Shown piece after piece: positions 33,490-47,100 of a stretch of DNA of 64,000 nucleotides. The stretch is from Hymenopus coronatus. Lineage: Eukaryota > Arthropoda > Insecta > Mantodea > Hymenopodidae. Numbering within the stretch: the stretch's first letter is position 1; the number at the start of each line of letters is the position of its first letter. The stretch is taken from contig CM060890.1 of the NCBI GenBank assembly GCA_030762935.1, positions 151,934,129-151,998,128 on the forward strand, written 5' to 3'. The notes below the pieces were generated by a model. The model ran no database searches, was not told the DNA's origin, and saw nothing but the letters and a program-made list of their open reading frames with translations. Position numbers and translations under genes: made by a program.

Positions 33490-35713
33490 GTAGATACAAA
33501 AAAAATCGGATGTGTTCCATTCACATGACTTTCTCTACATCTCGGTAAGAAATTATTGTTATAAAGCTTATTCTTCTATCTTCTTCTTGCTGATCCAGTT
33601 AAAAAGTAACAGAAACGGTCATATTACTTGCTTCCTTGTAAGTAGGAGCGAAATAAGGGAGTACCATAGATTAAAGTGATAGTCAAAAGCTGGTTGCTAT
33701 GTGACTGAAGTTGCTTTGTTTCTATGAACAGGAGTTGACAAATTTCTGTCTGAGAAAAGTATAAGTTTCTCAAAGCTGAAACCAAAAACAATGAATATTT
33801 CAAAAACAATCAACTCCAGGAAAAAAATGCATTTAACATAAATTGTGTGTTTTAAAGTTCTCTATATTTCTGTGTGGTAAGTTTTCCTCCATCTCTTATG
33901 GTTTAGCAGTTATGCAAATTTCCGTAAAATTTATCTAGAATAAAATACTTTTCAGAAGCTATTCACAGAAAATTCTATATATACATTTTATTTTTCAGGT
34001 AAATATGTTTGCTAAATGATATTTTAATCAAAAACGTTAGAGACATTTTTGAGAAAATCAAAATTTTCGAAAAAAGTTCGATGTAAAGGATAGTTTGGGG
34101 TGGGAGGATTTTTCTCAAAATCTTCGTGTCGCATCCCTGGAGGATACTAAACTTAAATACCAAGTTTGATATGTTACCGACTTTTCGTTTTTGAGTTACC
34201 GTATTTATAGTCACACTGGTCTTTTTTGTGTAAATGCTTTTTTTGGACATATAGGGACCCTAAAACATGTATATCCGGTGAAATCTCGGTATCGAATTTT
34301 TGGGTGGAGTGCTATACCTTCTCTATACACTACGTAGGGGAGGTGGTGGTAATATGGATCACTTTTTTATTTTTGGCAACATTTTGAAATTCAAAAGTCT
34401 CTAGTATCCTAAAATCATGAATAGCATTAGTATTAATATCGTGTGAGATAAATGCCAATGCATGTTTCAAACTCTTGAATAGGTACATTTATTTACAACA
34501 TTTTAGAAAAAAATATTTTGGAATTGGGGATGTTAAAATGCACAAATAGTTGTTTAGTATTGGCATTATAGCAACAAATACATTTAGTGTTTTGCTTCAC
34601 TTTAATACAGAGAAAAATAAAAACTAATATTTAAACTCCTTATAGTTGAAAGAAAAAGCTCATTGTTTTTCATGAACAAAAATCGCAAATAAAATCGTCG
34701 CTTTCGCACCCACATGGGCCCATTCTCGATATTGGCCCACAGTTCACCTGACTGATTTTTTGTATGACTCCCCATCGTGAAGGTGTTTCTGTGCAACTGG
34801 TTCAGAGGGCTCTGAAGACACACTTAATGCCTCGGCATTGGAACTAACTTTCGTGTTTGTCAGTTTCCTTCTTCAACTTCCCCTGGCTTTGCGTTTTCTC
34901 TTCAAAGCAGAGTTGTTGTTCCAGGTCCGTCGCTGAGTCTTTTGCTCTTTGGTTGCTGATCTATTTTTTTTCTTGCGATTGGGCGTAAATACCTACTTTT
35001 CTAATGATGATTTTAAGAGCACTGCTACTGCAAAGCTTTTACAACCTGTTTGAAACTTTTTTCTTCTTTGCGCTGGGCACTGGCGATATGTGCTGCGGCT
35101 GTTGAAGGAATGATTAGACATGCCATTTCTTGTCGTCGTTGCAGGTGAGCCAATAGAATTTACTTTCGATTACTAGGCAGTACGTTACTAATTGTTTTTG
35201 CAGTTCTATAGCAAGAGCAGGCTTTCTACCTACATTCACTAAAATGTTGCGATCACCATCTTTCTCATGTTTTTGTTTTCTCACCAACTGTATTTACCAT
35301 ATTTCTTGACGCCATTTTTGACTTAGACCCTAGTTTGCTTCTTGGCATTGCGAAACCTAAAATAAAAAGGGGGTTGTATTATGAAACACTTTGTTTCAGA
35401 TTGCCGCCATTTGCAAACTGGATGATCCTTTCTCTGCAATAAAACATTAATTTATTGAAGACACCATTTTGTAGTTCACTTAATTAATAATGATATACAA
35501 AGTAAACAAAACCTCCTTTGTATTAATAATAGTACTAGAAATTAAGTTGAATGTGTAAAAACGTTCAAGGTCACGAAAACACACTACTACTGACGTCAGC
35601 TGTCTAGCGGCTAAAGGGAACACTAGCGGTAGAAACTAGAGTGCTTTCCGCGTGACGGTAGCGTCTACTTGCTGTTCCATGTTGCAGCCCTGCTTCATAA
35701 TGTACAGAAAGTA
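33490..35713 (-). repeat. PER subfamily A interrupted by a pogo-like element
   Basis: Reverse copy from AATCGGATGTGTTCCATTCA to CTTCTCTATACACTA (34332), where an insertion of about 1.36 kb breaks the terminal palindrome. After it, TGTACAGAAAGTAAAC (35701-35713) is the far side of the palindrome with about 13 bases lost. Confidence 0.8.
34333..35697 (-). pseudogene. decayed pogo/CENPB-HTH-type transposon
   Basis: An insertion flanked by TA (34331-34332 and 35698-35699) inside a PER palindrome. On the minus strand, 35270-35120 encodes VNVGRKPALAIELQKQLVTY then CLVIESKFYWLT, which resembles by eye the second CENPB-type HTH of pogo/Tigger-like transposases (GRKPxLxxELExxLVxY...FGLT). Upstream (about 35355-35280) a start-like MPRSKLGSKSKMAS precedes it. 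Downstream the frame is broken repeatedly, and no DDE catalytic triad could be assembled. The 34602-34823 minus frame may be a C-terminal remnant. The outer ends show only weak inverted similarity, so boundaries rest on the PER interruption. Confidence 0.55.
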
Positions 35714-36527
35714 AACATCTGGTGTGTTACATTCACATGGCTTTCTCTATATCTCGGTAACAAATTATTCTTATAAAGCTTATTCTTCTATCTACTTCAT
35801 GATAATCAAGATCAAGTTTTGCAATAATTGTCTTATTACTTGTTTTCTTGTAAGTAGAAGACAAATGAGGGAGCATAGTAGGCTAAAATAATAGTGAAAT
35901 AATTTAAAAACTGGTTGCTATGTGGATGAAATCCGTTTCTTTCCTTTTTGTTGCCAGGAGAAAATGTTTATGTATTTATCAACAAGGGACATCTCAAAAG
36001 TGGTCAAATCCAAAAAAATGTATACTCTGTCTTTTACCCAGACATAAATCTCTTTGTAGGAAGTTTTTGTGTCTCTCTTACAGTTTGGCAGTAAAGTAAA
36101 ATTCATCCACAATAGTTTTTCATAGGATATTTCTAGAAAATTCAAGCTATACATTTTATTTGCAATGTAAATATATTTAGCCTATGGTATTTTAAGCAAA
36201 ATCGTTACAGCCATTTTTCAGAAAATCAGAAGTTTCAAAAATGTTTCCATGTAAAGGGTAGTTTGGGGGGGGGATTTCCTTCAAAATCTTCGTGTCGCAT
36301 CATTCGTTTATACTAAACTTAAATACCAAGATTGGTATTTCACCGACTTTTCATTTTTGTGTTGTCGTTTTCACAGACGCACACGGACGTTTTTCTAAAA
36401 CGCTTACTTTTTTTTATACAGGGGACCCTTAAACGTATATTTCCAGTGGAATCTCGGTTTGGAATTTTTGGGTAGAATGCAATACCTCCTCTAAACACCA
36501 TGTACATAGTACGTGTAGAGAAAGTAA
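35714..36527 (-). repeat. PER, reverse near-complete copy
   Basis: From ATCTGGTGTGTTACATTCAC to GTACGTGTAGAGAAAGTAA at 36527, with the terminal palindrome preserved (36490-36520). It abuts the preceding PER copy directly. Its palindrome end is followed by the left flank of the 30-bp array. Confidence 0.88.
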
Positions 36528-36626
36528 TAAACGCCCAGTAACAAACAAACCAAGACAGAGAAAGTCATATGAACGTAATGCAGTCGATTATTTTTTAAAT
36601 TAACGAGCTGATTATCGAATACATTT
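36528..36626. repeat. left flank of the 30-bp array, paralogous to 55434-55547
   Basis: CCCAGTAACAAACAAACC, GACAGAGAAAGTCATATGAA, TTTTTTAAATTAACGAGC and ATACATTTAATATC match, block for block, the sequence before the single 30-bp unit at 55548. Part of it also resembles the PER 3' end (GAGAAAGTCATRTGAA). Confidence 0.85.
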
Positions 36627-37758
36627 AATATCTAGGTAACCAAAAGAGAATATTTTAATGTCTAGGTAACCAAAAGAGAATATTTTAATGTCTCGGTAAC
36701 CAAAAGAGAATATTTTAATGTCTAGGTAACCAAAAGAGATCATTTTAATGACTAGGTAACCAAAAGAAAATATTTGATTGTTAAGGTAACCAAAAGAGAA
36801 TATTTTAATGTCTCGGTAACCAAAACAGAATATTTTAATATCTAGGTAATCAAAGGAGAATATTTTAACGTCTAGGTAACCAAAAGAGAATATTTTAATG
36901 TCTAGGTAACCAAAAGAGTATATTTTAATGTCTCGGTAACCAAAAGAGAATATTTTAATGTCTCGGTAACCAAAAGGGAATGTTTTAATATCTAGGTAAT
37001 CAAAAGAGAATATTTTAATGTCTAGGTAACCAAAAGAGAACATTTTAATGTCTCGGTAACCAAAAGAGAATATTTTAATGTCTAGGTAACCAAAAGAGAA
37101 TATTTTAATGTCTAGGTAACCAAAAGAGAATACTTAATGTCTATGTAACCAAAAGGGAATATTTTAATGTCTAGGTATCCAAAAGAGAATATTTTAATGT
37201 CTCGGTAACCAAAACAATATATTTTAAGGTCTAGGTAACCAAAAGAGAATATTTTAATGTCTAGGTATCCAAAAGAGAGAATTTAAATGCGTAGGTAACC
37301 AAAGGAGAATATTTTAATGTCTAGGTAACCAAAAGAGAATATTTTAATGTCTAGGTAACCATAAGAGAATATTTTTTTGGCTCGGTAAACAAAAGAGAAT
37401 ATTTTAATTTCTCGGTAACCAAAAGAGAATATTTTAATGTCGAGGTAACCAAAAGAGAATATTTTAATGTCTCGGTAACCAAAAGAGAATATTTTAATGT
37501 CTAGGTAACCAAAAGATAATATTTTAAAGTCTAGGTAACCGAAAAGAGAATATTTTAATGTGATATTTTAATGTCCAGGTAACCAAAAGAGAATATTTTA
37601 ATGTCTAGGTAATCAAAGGAGAATATTTTTAATGCCTAGGAAACTAAAAGAGAATATTTTAAAGTCTCGGTAACCAAAAGAGAATATTCTAACGCCTAGG
37701 TAACCAAAAGAGAATATTTTAACGTCTAGGTAACCAAAAGAAAATATTTTAATGTCTA

Positions 37759-38108
37759 ACATAACTCCATGGCACGACAGCTCACGGGGAGCCTTGGCCT
37801 ACCGCCCGGCCGCTGCGTCCCCCATCTCGGTCCACTACAGACGTCATGGATGGGGTGCAGTATTGGAAGGTGAGACGTGGTCAGAGCCTCGAGCCCCACC
37901 CGGCCGGTTAATGCGGTCCTCACGACCTGGAGCCGCTACTTCTCCATCAAGTAGCTCCTCAATTGGCGCCCCAGGGACCTGACGAGGCTGAGTGCACCCC
38001 GGTCCAGGTCTCCCAGCGGGAAAAAAATCCCCACACCGGTACTGGGGATCGAACCCAGGTCTCCTGATTGGTAGGCAGCTGCGCTACCACCGCGCTAAGG
38101 AGACGACC
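37759..38108 (-). mobile_element. tRNA-derived SINE inserted in the 30-bp array with 13-bp TSD
   Basis: A 350-bp GC-rich insert read on the minus strand. The head is GGTCGTCTCCTTAGCGCGGT then GGTAGCGCAGCTGCC, with box A TAGCGCGGTGG and box B GGGTTCGATCCCC. The body has GAGGAGCTACTTGATGGAG and GGTAGGCCAAGGCTCCCCG and ends CATGGAGTTATGT without a poly-A tail. The 13 bases ATTTTAATGTCTA flank it on both sides (37746-37758 and 38109-38121). Relative to the array phase they are a true duplication, not just continuing repeat. The body resembles a SINE type I associate with polyneopteran insects (recall only). The short plus-strand open frame across it (37752-37982) is incidental. Confidence 0.9.
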
Positions 38109-41100
38109 ATTTTAATGTCTAGGTAACCAAAAGAGAATATTTTAATGACTAGGTAACCAAAAGAAAATATTTGATAGTTTAGGTAACCAAAAGAGAATAT
38201 TTTATTTTCTAGGTAACCAAAAGAGAATATTTTAATGTCTATGTAACCAAAAGAGACTATTTTATTTTCTAGGTAACCAAAACAATATATTTTAATGTCT
38301 AGGTAACCAAAAGAGAATATTTTAATGTCTAGGTATTCAAATGAGAATATATGAATGTGTAGGTAACCAAAAGAGAATTTTTTAATTTCTAGGTAACCAA
38401 AAGAGAATGTTTTAAAGCCTAGGTAACCAAAAGAGAATATTTTAATGTATAGTTAACCAAAAGAGAATATTTTAATTTCAAGGTAACCAAAAGAGAATAT
38501 TTAAATGTCTCGGTAACCAAAAGAGAATATTTTAATGTCTAGGTAACCAAAAGAGAATATTTTAATGTCTAGGTAACCAAAAGAGGATATTTTAATGTCA
38601 AGGTAACCAAAAGAGAATATTTTAATGTCTAGGTAACCAAAAGGGAATATTTTAATGTCTAGGTATCCAAAAGAGAATATTTTAAAGTCTCGGTAACCAA
38701 AACAATATATTTTAAGGTCTAGGTAACCAAAAGAGAATATTTTATTGTCGAGGTAGCCAAAAGAAAAAAATTTAAATGTGTAGGTAACCAAAGGAGAATA
38801 TTCTAATGTCTAGGTAACCAAAAGAGAATATTTTAATGTCTAGGTAACCATAGGAGAATATTTTTTTGGCTCGGTAAACAAAAGAGAATATTTTAATATC
38901 TCGGTAACCAAAAGAGAATATCTTAATGTCTAGGTAACCAAAAGAGAATATTTTAATGTCTAGGTTACCAAAATAGAATATTTGCATGTCTCGGTAACCA
39001 AAAGAGAATATTTTAATGTCTAGGTAACCAAAAGAGAATATTTAAATGTCTAGGTAATCAAAAGAGAATGTTTTAATGCCTAGGTAACCAAAAGAGAATA
39101 TTCTAATGTCTAGTTAACCGAAAGAGAGTATTTTAATGTCGAGGTAACCAAAAGAGAATATTTAAATGTCTCGGTAACCAAAAGAGAATATTTCAATGTC
39201 TAGGTAACCAAAAGATAATATTTTAATGTCTAGTTAACCAAGAAGAGAATATTTTAATGTAATATTTTAATGTCTAGGTAACCAAAAGATAATATTTTAA
39301 TGTCTAGATTATCAAAGGAGAATATTTTTATGCCTAGGGAACTAAAAGAGAATATTTTAAAGTCTCGGTAACCAAAAGAGAATATTTTAATGTCTAGGTA
39401 AGCAAAGGAGACTTTTTTAACATCTAGGTAACCAAAAGAGATTATTTTAATGTCTTGATAACCAAAAGGGAATATTTTAATGTCTAGGTAACCAAAAGAG
39501 AATATTTTAATGTCTAAATAACCAAAAGAGAATATTTTAATGTCTAGGTAACCAAAAGAGCATATTTTAATGTCTAGGTAACAAAAAGGAAATATTTGAA
39601 TGTCTTGGTAACCAAAAGAGAATATTTCAATGTCTAGGTAACCAAAAGAGAATATTTTAATGTCTCGGTAACCAAAAGAGAATATTTTAATGTCTAGGTA
39701 TCCAAAAGAGAATATTTTAATATCTAGGTAACCAAAAGAGAATATTTTATTGTCTAGAAAACCAAAACAATATATTTTAATGTCTAGGTAACCAAAAGAG
39801 AATTTTTTAATGTCTAGGTATCCAAATGAGAATATATGAAGGTGTAGGTAACCAAAAGAGAATATTTTAATGTCCAGGTAACTAAAAGAGAATGTTTTAA
39901 TGCCTAGATAACCAAAAGAGCTTATTTTAATATCTAGTTAACCAAAAGAGAATATTTCAATGTCAAGGTAACCAAAAGAGAATATTTAAATGTCTCGGTA
40001 ACCAAAAGAGAATATTTTAATGTCTAGGTAACCAAAAGAGAATATTTTAATGTCTAGGTAACCAAAAGAGAATATTTTAATGTATAGGTAATCAAAGGAG
40101 AATATTTTAATGCCTAGGTAACCAAAAGAGAATATTTTAATGTCTCGGTAACCAAAAGAGAGTATTTTAATGTCTCGGTAACCAAAAAAGTATATTTTAA
40201 TGTCTAGGTACCCACAAGAGAATATGTTAATGTAGTAATTTAATGTCTAGGTAACCTAAACAGAATATTTAAATGTCTCAGTAACCAAAACAATATATTT
40301 TAAAGTCTAGGTAACCAAAAGAGAAAATTTTAATATCGAGTAAACCAAAAGAGTATATTTATATTTCTCGGTAACCAAAAGAGAATATTTTAATGTCTCG
40401 GTAACCAAAAAAGTATATTTTAATGTCTAGGTAACCACAAGAGAATATGTTAATGTAGTATTTTAATGTATAGGTAACCTAAAGAGAATATTTAAATGTC
40501 TCAGTAACCAAAACAATATATTTTAAAGTCTAGGTAACCAAAAGAGAACATTTTAATGTCTAGCTATCCAAAAGAGAATATTTGAATGTGTAGGTAACCA
40601 AAAGAGAATATTTTAATGTCAAGGTAACCAAAAGATAATATTTTAATGTCTAGGTAACCAAAAAAAGAATATTTTAATGTAATATTTTAATGTCTAGGTA
40701 ACCAAAAGATAATATTTTAATGTCTAGGTTATCAAAGGAAAATATTTTAATGCCTAGCGAACTAAAAGAGAATATTTTAAAGTCTCGGTAACCAAAAGAG
40801 AATATTTTAATGTCTAGATAACCAAAAGAGAATATTTTAATGTCTAGGTAACCAAAAGCGAATGTTTGAATGCCTAGGTAACCAAAAGAGAATATTTTAA
40901 TGTCTATTTAACCAAAAGAGAATATTTTAATGTCGAGGTAACCAAAAGAGAATATTTTAATGTCTAGGTAACCAAAAGAGAATATTTAAATATCTAGGTA
41001 ACCAAAACAGACTATTTTTATGTCAAGGTAACCATTAGAGAATATTTAAAAATCTCGGTAACCAAAAGAGAATATTTTATTGGCTAGGTAACCAAAAGAG

Positions 41101-44100
41101 AATATTTTAATATCTAGTTAACAAAAAGAGAAAATTTTAATGTCGAAGTAACCAAAAGAGAATATTTAAGTGTCTCGGTATCCAAAAGAGACTATTTATA
41201 TATCTAGGTAACCAAAAGAGTATTTTAATATCTAGGTAATCACAGGAGAATATTTTAATGTCTAGATAACAAAAAGAGAATATTTTAATGTCTAGGTAAT
41301 CAAAGGAGAATATTTTAATGTCTACGTAACAAAAAGAGAATATTTAAATATCTAGGTAACCAAAAGAGAATATTTTAATTTCAAGGTAACCAAAAGGGAA
41401 TATTTTAATATCTAGGTAACCATAATAGAATATTTTAATGTCTAGGTAACCAAAAGTGAATATTTCTTTGTCGGGGTAACCAAAAGAGAATATTTTAATG
41501 CCTAGGTAAGCAAAAGAGAATATATTAATGCCTATGTAACCAAAAGAGATTATTTTAATGTCTAGTTAAACAATAGAGAATATTGTAATGTCAAGGTAAC
41601 CAAAAGAGAACATTTAAATGTCTCGGTATCCAAAAGACATTATTTTTGGCAACCAAAAGAGGATTTTTTAATGTCTAGGTAATCAAAAGAGAGTATTTTT
41701 ATGTCTAGGTAATCAAAGGAGAATATTTTAATGTCTAGGTCACCAAACGAGAATATTTTAATGTCTAGGTAACCAAAAGAGAATATTTTAATGTCTAGGT
41801 AACCAAATGAGAATATTTTAATATAAGGGTAACCAAAATAGAATATTTTAATGTCTAGGTAACCAAAAGAGAATATTTTAATGTGAAGGTAAACAAAAGA
41901 GAATATTTTAATGTCTAGGTAAACATAATAGAATATTTTAATGTCTAGGTAAACCAAAGAGTATATTTTAATGGCTAGGTAACCAAAAGAGAATATTTTA
42001 ATGTCTAGGTAACCAAAAGAGAATATTTTAATGTCTAGGTAACCAAAAGAGAATACTTTAATATCTCGGTAACCAAAAAGTATATTTTAATGTCTAGGTA
42101 ACCAAAAGAGAATATTTTAATGTCGAGGTAACCAAAAGAGAACATTTAAATGTCTCGGTATCCAAAAGACATTATTTTTTGTAACCAAAAGAGGATTTTT
42201 TAATGTCTAGGTACCAAAAGAGAATTTTTTATATCTAGGTAATCAAAAGAGAATATTTTTATGTATAGGTAATCAAAGGAGAATATTTTAATGTCTAGGT
42301 AACGAAAAGAGAATATTTAAGTGTCTCGGTAACCAAAAGAGACTATTTTTATATCTAGGTAACCAAAAGAGTATTTTAATATCTAGGTAATCACAGGAGA
42401 TTATTTTAATGTCTAGGTAACAAAAAGAGAATATTTTAATGTCTCGGTAACCAAAAGAGTATATTTTAAATTCTAGGTATTCAAAGGAGAATATTTCAAT
42501 GTCTACGTAACAAAAAGAGAATATTTAAATATCTAGGTAACCAAAAGAGAATATTTTAATGTCAAGGTAACCAAAAGGGAATATTTTAATGTCTAGGTAA
42601 CCATAATAGAATATTTTAACGTCTAGGTAACCAAAAGTGAATATTTTTTTGCCTGGGTAACCAAAAGAGAATATTTGAATGCCTATGTAATCAAAAGAGA
42701 ATACTTTAATATCTCGGTAACCAAAAGAGTATATTTTAATGTCTAGGTAACCAAAAGAGAATATTTTAGTGTCTAGGTAATCAAAAGAGAATAATTTAAT
42801 GTCTCGGTAAACAAAAGAGAATATTTTAATATCTAGGTCGGCAAAAGAGAATATTTTAATGTGTAGGTAGCCAAAAGATAATATTTTAATATCTCTGTAA
42901 CCAAAATAGCATATTTTTATGCCTAGATAACCAAAACAGAAAATTTTAATGTCTAGGTAACCAAAAGTGAACATTTTAATGCCTAGATAACCAAAAGAGA
43001 ATATTTTAATTTCTAGGTAACCAAAAGAGAATATTTTAATGTCTCGGTAACCAAAAGAGAGTATTATAATATAGAGGTAACCAAAATAGAATATTTTTAT
43101 GTGTAGGTAACCAAAAGAGAATATTTTAATGTCTAGGTAATCAAAGGAGAATATTTTAATGTCTAGGTAACCAAAAGAGAATATTTTAATGTCTAGGTAA
43201 CCAAAAGAGAATATTTTAATGTCTAGGTAACCAAATGAGAATATTTTAATGTATAGGTAACCAAAATAGAATATTCTAATGTCTATTTAACCAAAAGAGA
43301 ATATTTTTATGTCAAGGTAACCAAAAGAGAATATTTTAATGTCTAGGTAAACATAATAGAATATTTTAATGTCTAGGTAACCAAAAGAGAATTTTTTAAT
43401 ATCTAGGTAAACCAAAGAGAATATTTTAATATCTAGGTAACCAAAAGAGAATATTTTATTGTCTAGGTAACCAAAAGAGAATACTTTAATATCTCGGTAA
43501 CCAAAAGAGTATATTTTAATGTCTAGGTAACCAAAAGAGAATATTCTAATGTCTAGGTAACCAAAAGAGAATAATTTAATGTCTCGGTAAACAAAAGAGA
43601 ATATTTTAATGTCTGGGCTTCAAAAGAGAATACTTAAATGTGTAGGTAGCCAAAAGAGGATATTTTAATGTCCCTGTGACCAAAAGAGCATATTTTTATG
43701 CCTAGGTAACCAAAGCAGACTATTTCAATGTCCAGGTAACCAAAAATGAATATTTTAATGCCTAGGTAACCAATAGAGTATATTTTAATGTCTAGGTAAC
43801 CAAAAGAGAATATTTTAATGTGTAGGTAATTAAAAGAGAATACTGTATTTTCTTGGTAACGAAAAGAGAATATTCTAGTGTGTAGGTAACCAAAAGAGAA
43901 TAATTTAATGTCTCGGTAACCAAAAGAGAATATTTTAATGTGTAGGTGATTAAAAGAGAATACTTTTATGTCTAGGTACCCAAAAGAGAATATTTTAATG
44001 TCTAGGTAACCAAAAGAGAATATTTTAATATCTAGGCAACCAAAAGATAATATTTTATATGTCTGGGTAACCAAAAGAGAATATTTTAATGTATCGGTAA

Positions 44101-47100
44101 CCAATGGAGAATATTTTAATTTATCGGTAACCAAAAGGGAATATTTTAATATCTAGGTAACCAAAAGAGAGTATTTTAATGTCTCGGTAACCAAAAGAGA
44201 GTATTATAAAATCGAGGTAACCAAAATAGAATATTTTAATGTGTAGGTAACCAAAAGAGAAAATTTTAATGTCTAGGTAACTAAAAGAGAATTTTTTAAT
44301 GTTTCTGTGACCAAAAGAGAATATTTTAATGTCTAGGTAACCAAAAGAGAATATTCTAATGTCTAGGTCATTAAAAGAGAATAATGTATTTTCTTGGTAA
44401 CGAAAAGAGAATATTTTAATATCTAGGGAATCAAAGGAGAATATTTTAATGTCTAGGTAACCAAAAGAGAATATTTTAATGTCTAGGTAACCAAAAGAGA
44501 ATACTTTAATATCTCGGCAACCAAAAGAGTATATTTTAATGTCTAGGTAACCAAAAGAGAATATTTTAATGTCGAGGTAACCAAAAGAGAACATTTAAAT
44601 GTCTCGGTATTCAAAAGACATTATTTTTTGTAACCATAAGAGGATTTTTTAATGTCTAGGTACCAAAAGAGAATTTTTTATATCTAGGTAATCAAAAGAG
44701 AATATTTTTATGTCTAGGTAATCAAAGGAGAATATTTTAATGTCTAGGTAACCAAAAGAGAATATTTTAATGTCTAGGTAACCAAATGAGAATAATTTAA
44801 TGTATAGGTAACCAAAATAGAATAGTTTAATGTCTATTTAACCAAAAGAGAATATTTTAATGTCAAGGTAACCAAAAGAGAATATTTTAATGTCTAAGTA
44901 AACATAATAGAATATTTTAATGTCTAGTTAACCAAAAGATCATATTTTAATATATAGGTAAACAAAAGAGAATATTTTAATGGCTAGGTAACCAAAAGAG
45001 AATATTTTAATGTCTAGGTAACCAAAAGAGAATAATTTAATGTCTCGGTAAACAAAAGAGAATATTTTAATGTCTAGGTCGTCAAAAGAGAATATTTCAA
45101 TGCGTAGGTAGCCAAAAGAGGATATTTTAATATCTCTGTAACCAAAAGAGCATATTTTAATGCCTAGGTAACCAAGACAGAATATTTAAATGTCTAGGTA
45201 ACCAAAAGTGAATATTTTTTTGCCTAGGTAACCAAAAGAGAATATTTTAATGTCTAGGTAACCAAAAGAGATTATTTAATGTCTAGGTAATTAAAAGAGA
45301 ATACTGTATTTTCTTGGTAACGAAAAGAGAAAATTTTAATATCTAGGGAATCAAAGAAGAATATTTTAATGTCTAGGTAAACAAAAGAGAATATTTTAGT
45401 GTCTAGGTAATTATAAGAGAATATATTTATGTCTAGGTAATCAAAAGAGAATATTTTAATGTCTAGGCAGCCAAAAGATAATATTTTAAATGTCTGGGTA
45501 ACCAAAAGAGAATATTTTAATGTTTCGGTAACCAATGGAGAATATTTTAATATATCGGTAACCATAAGGGAATATTTTAATGTCTAGGTAAACAAAAGAG
45601 AATATTTTAATGTCTAGCTAACTAAAAGAGAAAATTTTAAGGTCGAGGTAACCAAAAGAGAATATTTAAGTGTCTCGGTAACCAAAAGAGACTATTTTTA
45701 TATCTAGGTAACCAAAAGAGTATTTTAATATCTAGGTAATCACAGGAGAATATTTTAATGTCTAGGTAACAAAAAGAGAATATTTTAATGTCTCGGTAAC
45801 CAAAAGAGCATATTTTAATGTCTAGATAATCAAAGGAGAATATTTCAATGTCTACGTAACAAAAAGAGAATATTTTAACGTCAATGTAACCAAAAGGGAA
45901 TATTTTAATGTCTAGGTAACCATAATAGAATATTTTAATGTCTAGGTAACCAAAAGTGAATAATTTTTTGTCTGGGTAACCAAAAGGGAATATTTTAATG
46001 CCTAGGTAAGCAAAAGAGAATATTTTAATGCCTATGTAACCAAAAGAGAATACTTTAATATCTCGGTAACCAAAAGAGTATATTTTAATGTCTAGGTAAC
46101 CAAAAGAGAATAATTTAATGTCTCGGTAAACAAAAGAGAATATTTTAATGTCTAGGTCGGCTAAGGAGAATTTTTTAATGTGTAGGTAGCCAAAAGAGGA
46201 TATTTTAATGTCTCGGTAACCAAAAGAGAGTATTATAAAATCGAGGTAACCAAAATAGAATATTTTAATGTGTAGGTAACCAAAAGAGAAAATTTTAATG
46301 TCTAGGTAACTAAAAGAGAATTTTTGAATGTTTCTTTGACCAAAAGAGAATATTTTAATGTCTAGGTAACCAAAAGAGAATATTATAATGTCTAGGTAAT
46401 TAAAAGAGAATACTGTATTTTCTTGGTAACGAAAAGAGAATATTTTAATATCTAGGGAATCAAAGGAGAATATTTTAATGTCTAGGTAACCAAAAGAGAA
46501 TATTCTAATGTCTAGGTAACCAAAAGAGAATACTTTAATATCTCGGTAACCAAAACAGTATATTTTAATGTCTAGGTAACCAAAAGAGAATATTTTAATT
46601 TCGAGGTAACCAAAAGAGAACATTTAAATGTCTCGGTATCCAAAAGGCATTATTTTTTGTAACCATAAGAGGATTTTTTAATGTCTAGGTACCAAAAGAA
46701 AATTTTTTATATCTAGGTAATCAAAAGAGAATATTTTTATGTCTAGGTAATCAAAGGAGAATATTTTAATGTCTAGGTAACCAAAAGAGTATATTTTAAT
46801 GTCTAGGTAACCAAATGAGAATATTTTAATGTATAGGTAACCAAAATAGAATACTTTAATGTCTATTTAACCAAAAGAGAATATTTTATTGTCAAGGTAA
46901 CCAAATGAGAATATTTTAATGTATAGGTAACCAAAATAGAATATTTTAATGTCTATTTAACCAAAAGAGAATATTTTAATGTCTAGTTAACCAAAAGAGA
47001 ATAATTTAATATCTAGGTAAACAAAAGAGAATATTTTAATGGCTAGGTAACCAAAAGAGAATATTTTAATATCTAGGTAACCAAAAGAGAATATTTTAAT

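Noticed and set aside
37752..37982. GC-rich 76-codon plus-strand open frame as a gene
   Set aside because: It lies inside a minus-strand SINE with a clear 13-bp target duplication.
45637..46623. 328-codon open frame in the 30-bp array as a repeat protein gene
   Set aside because: Ten-codon unit length makes long frames likely. The array has frequent frameshifting indels and stops, and no promoter or splice context was seen.
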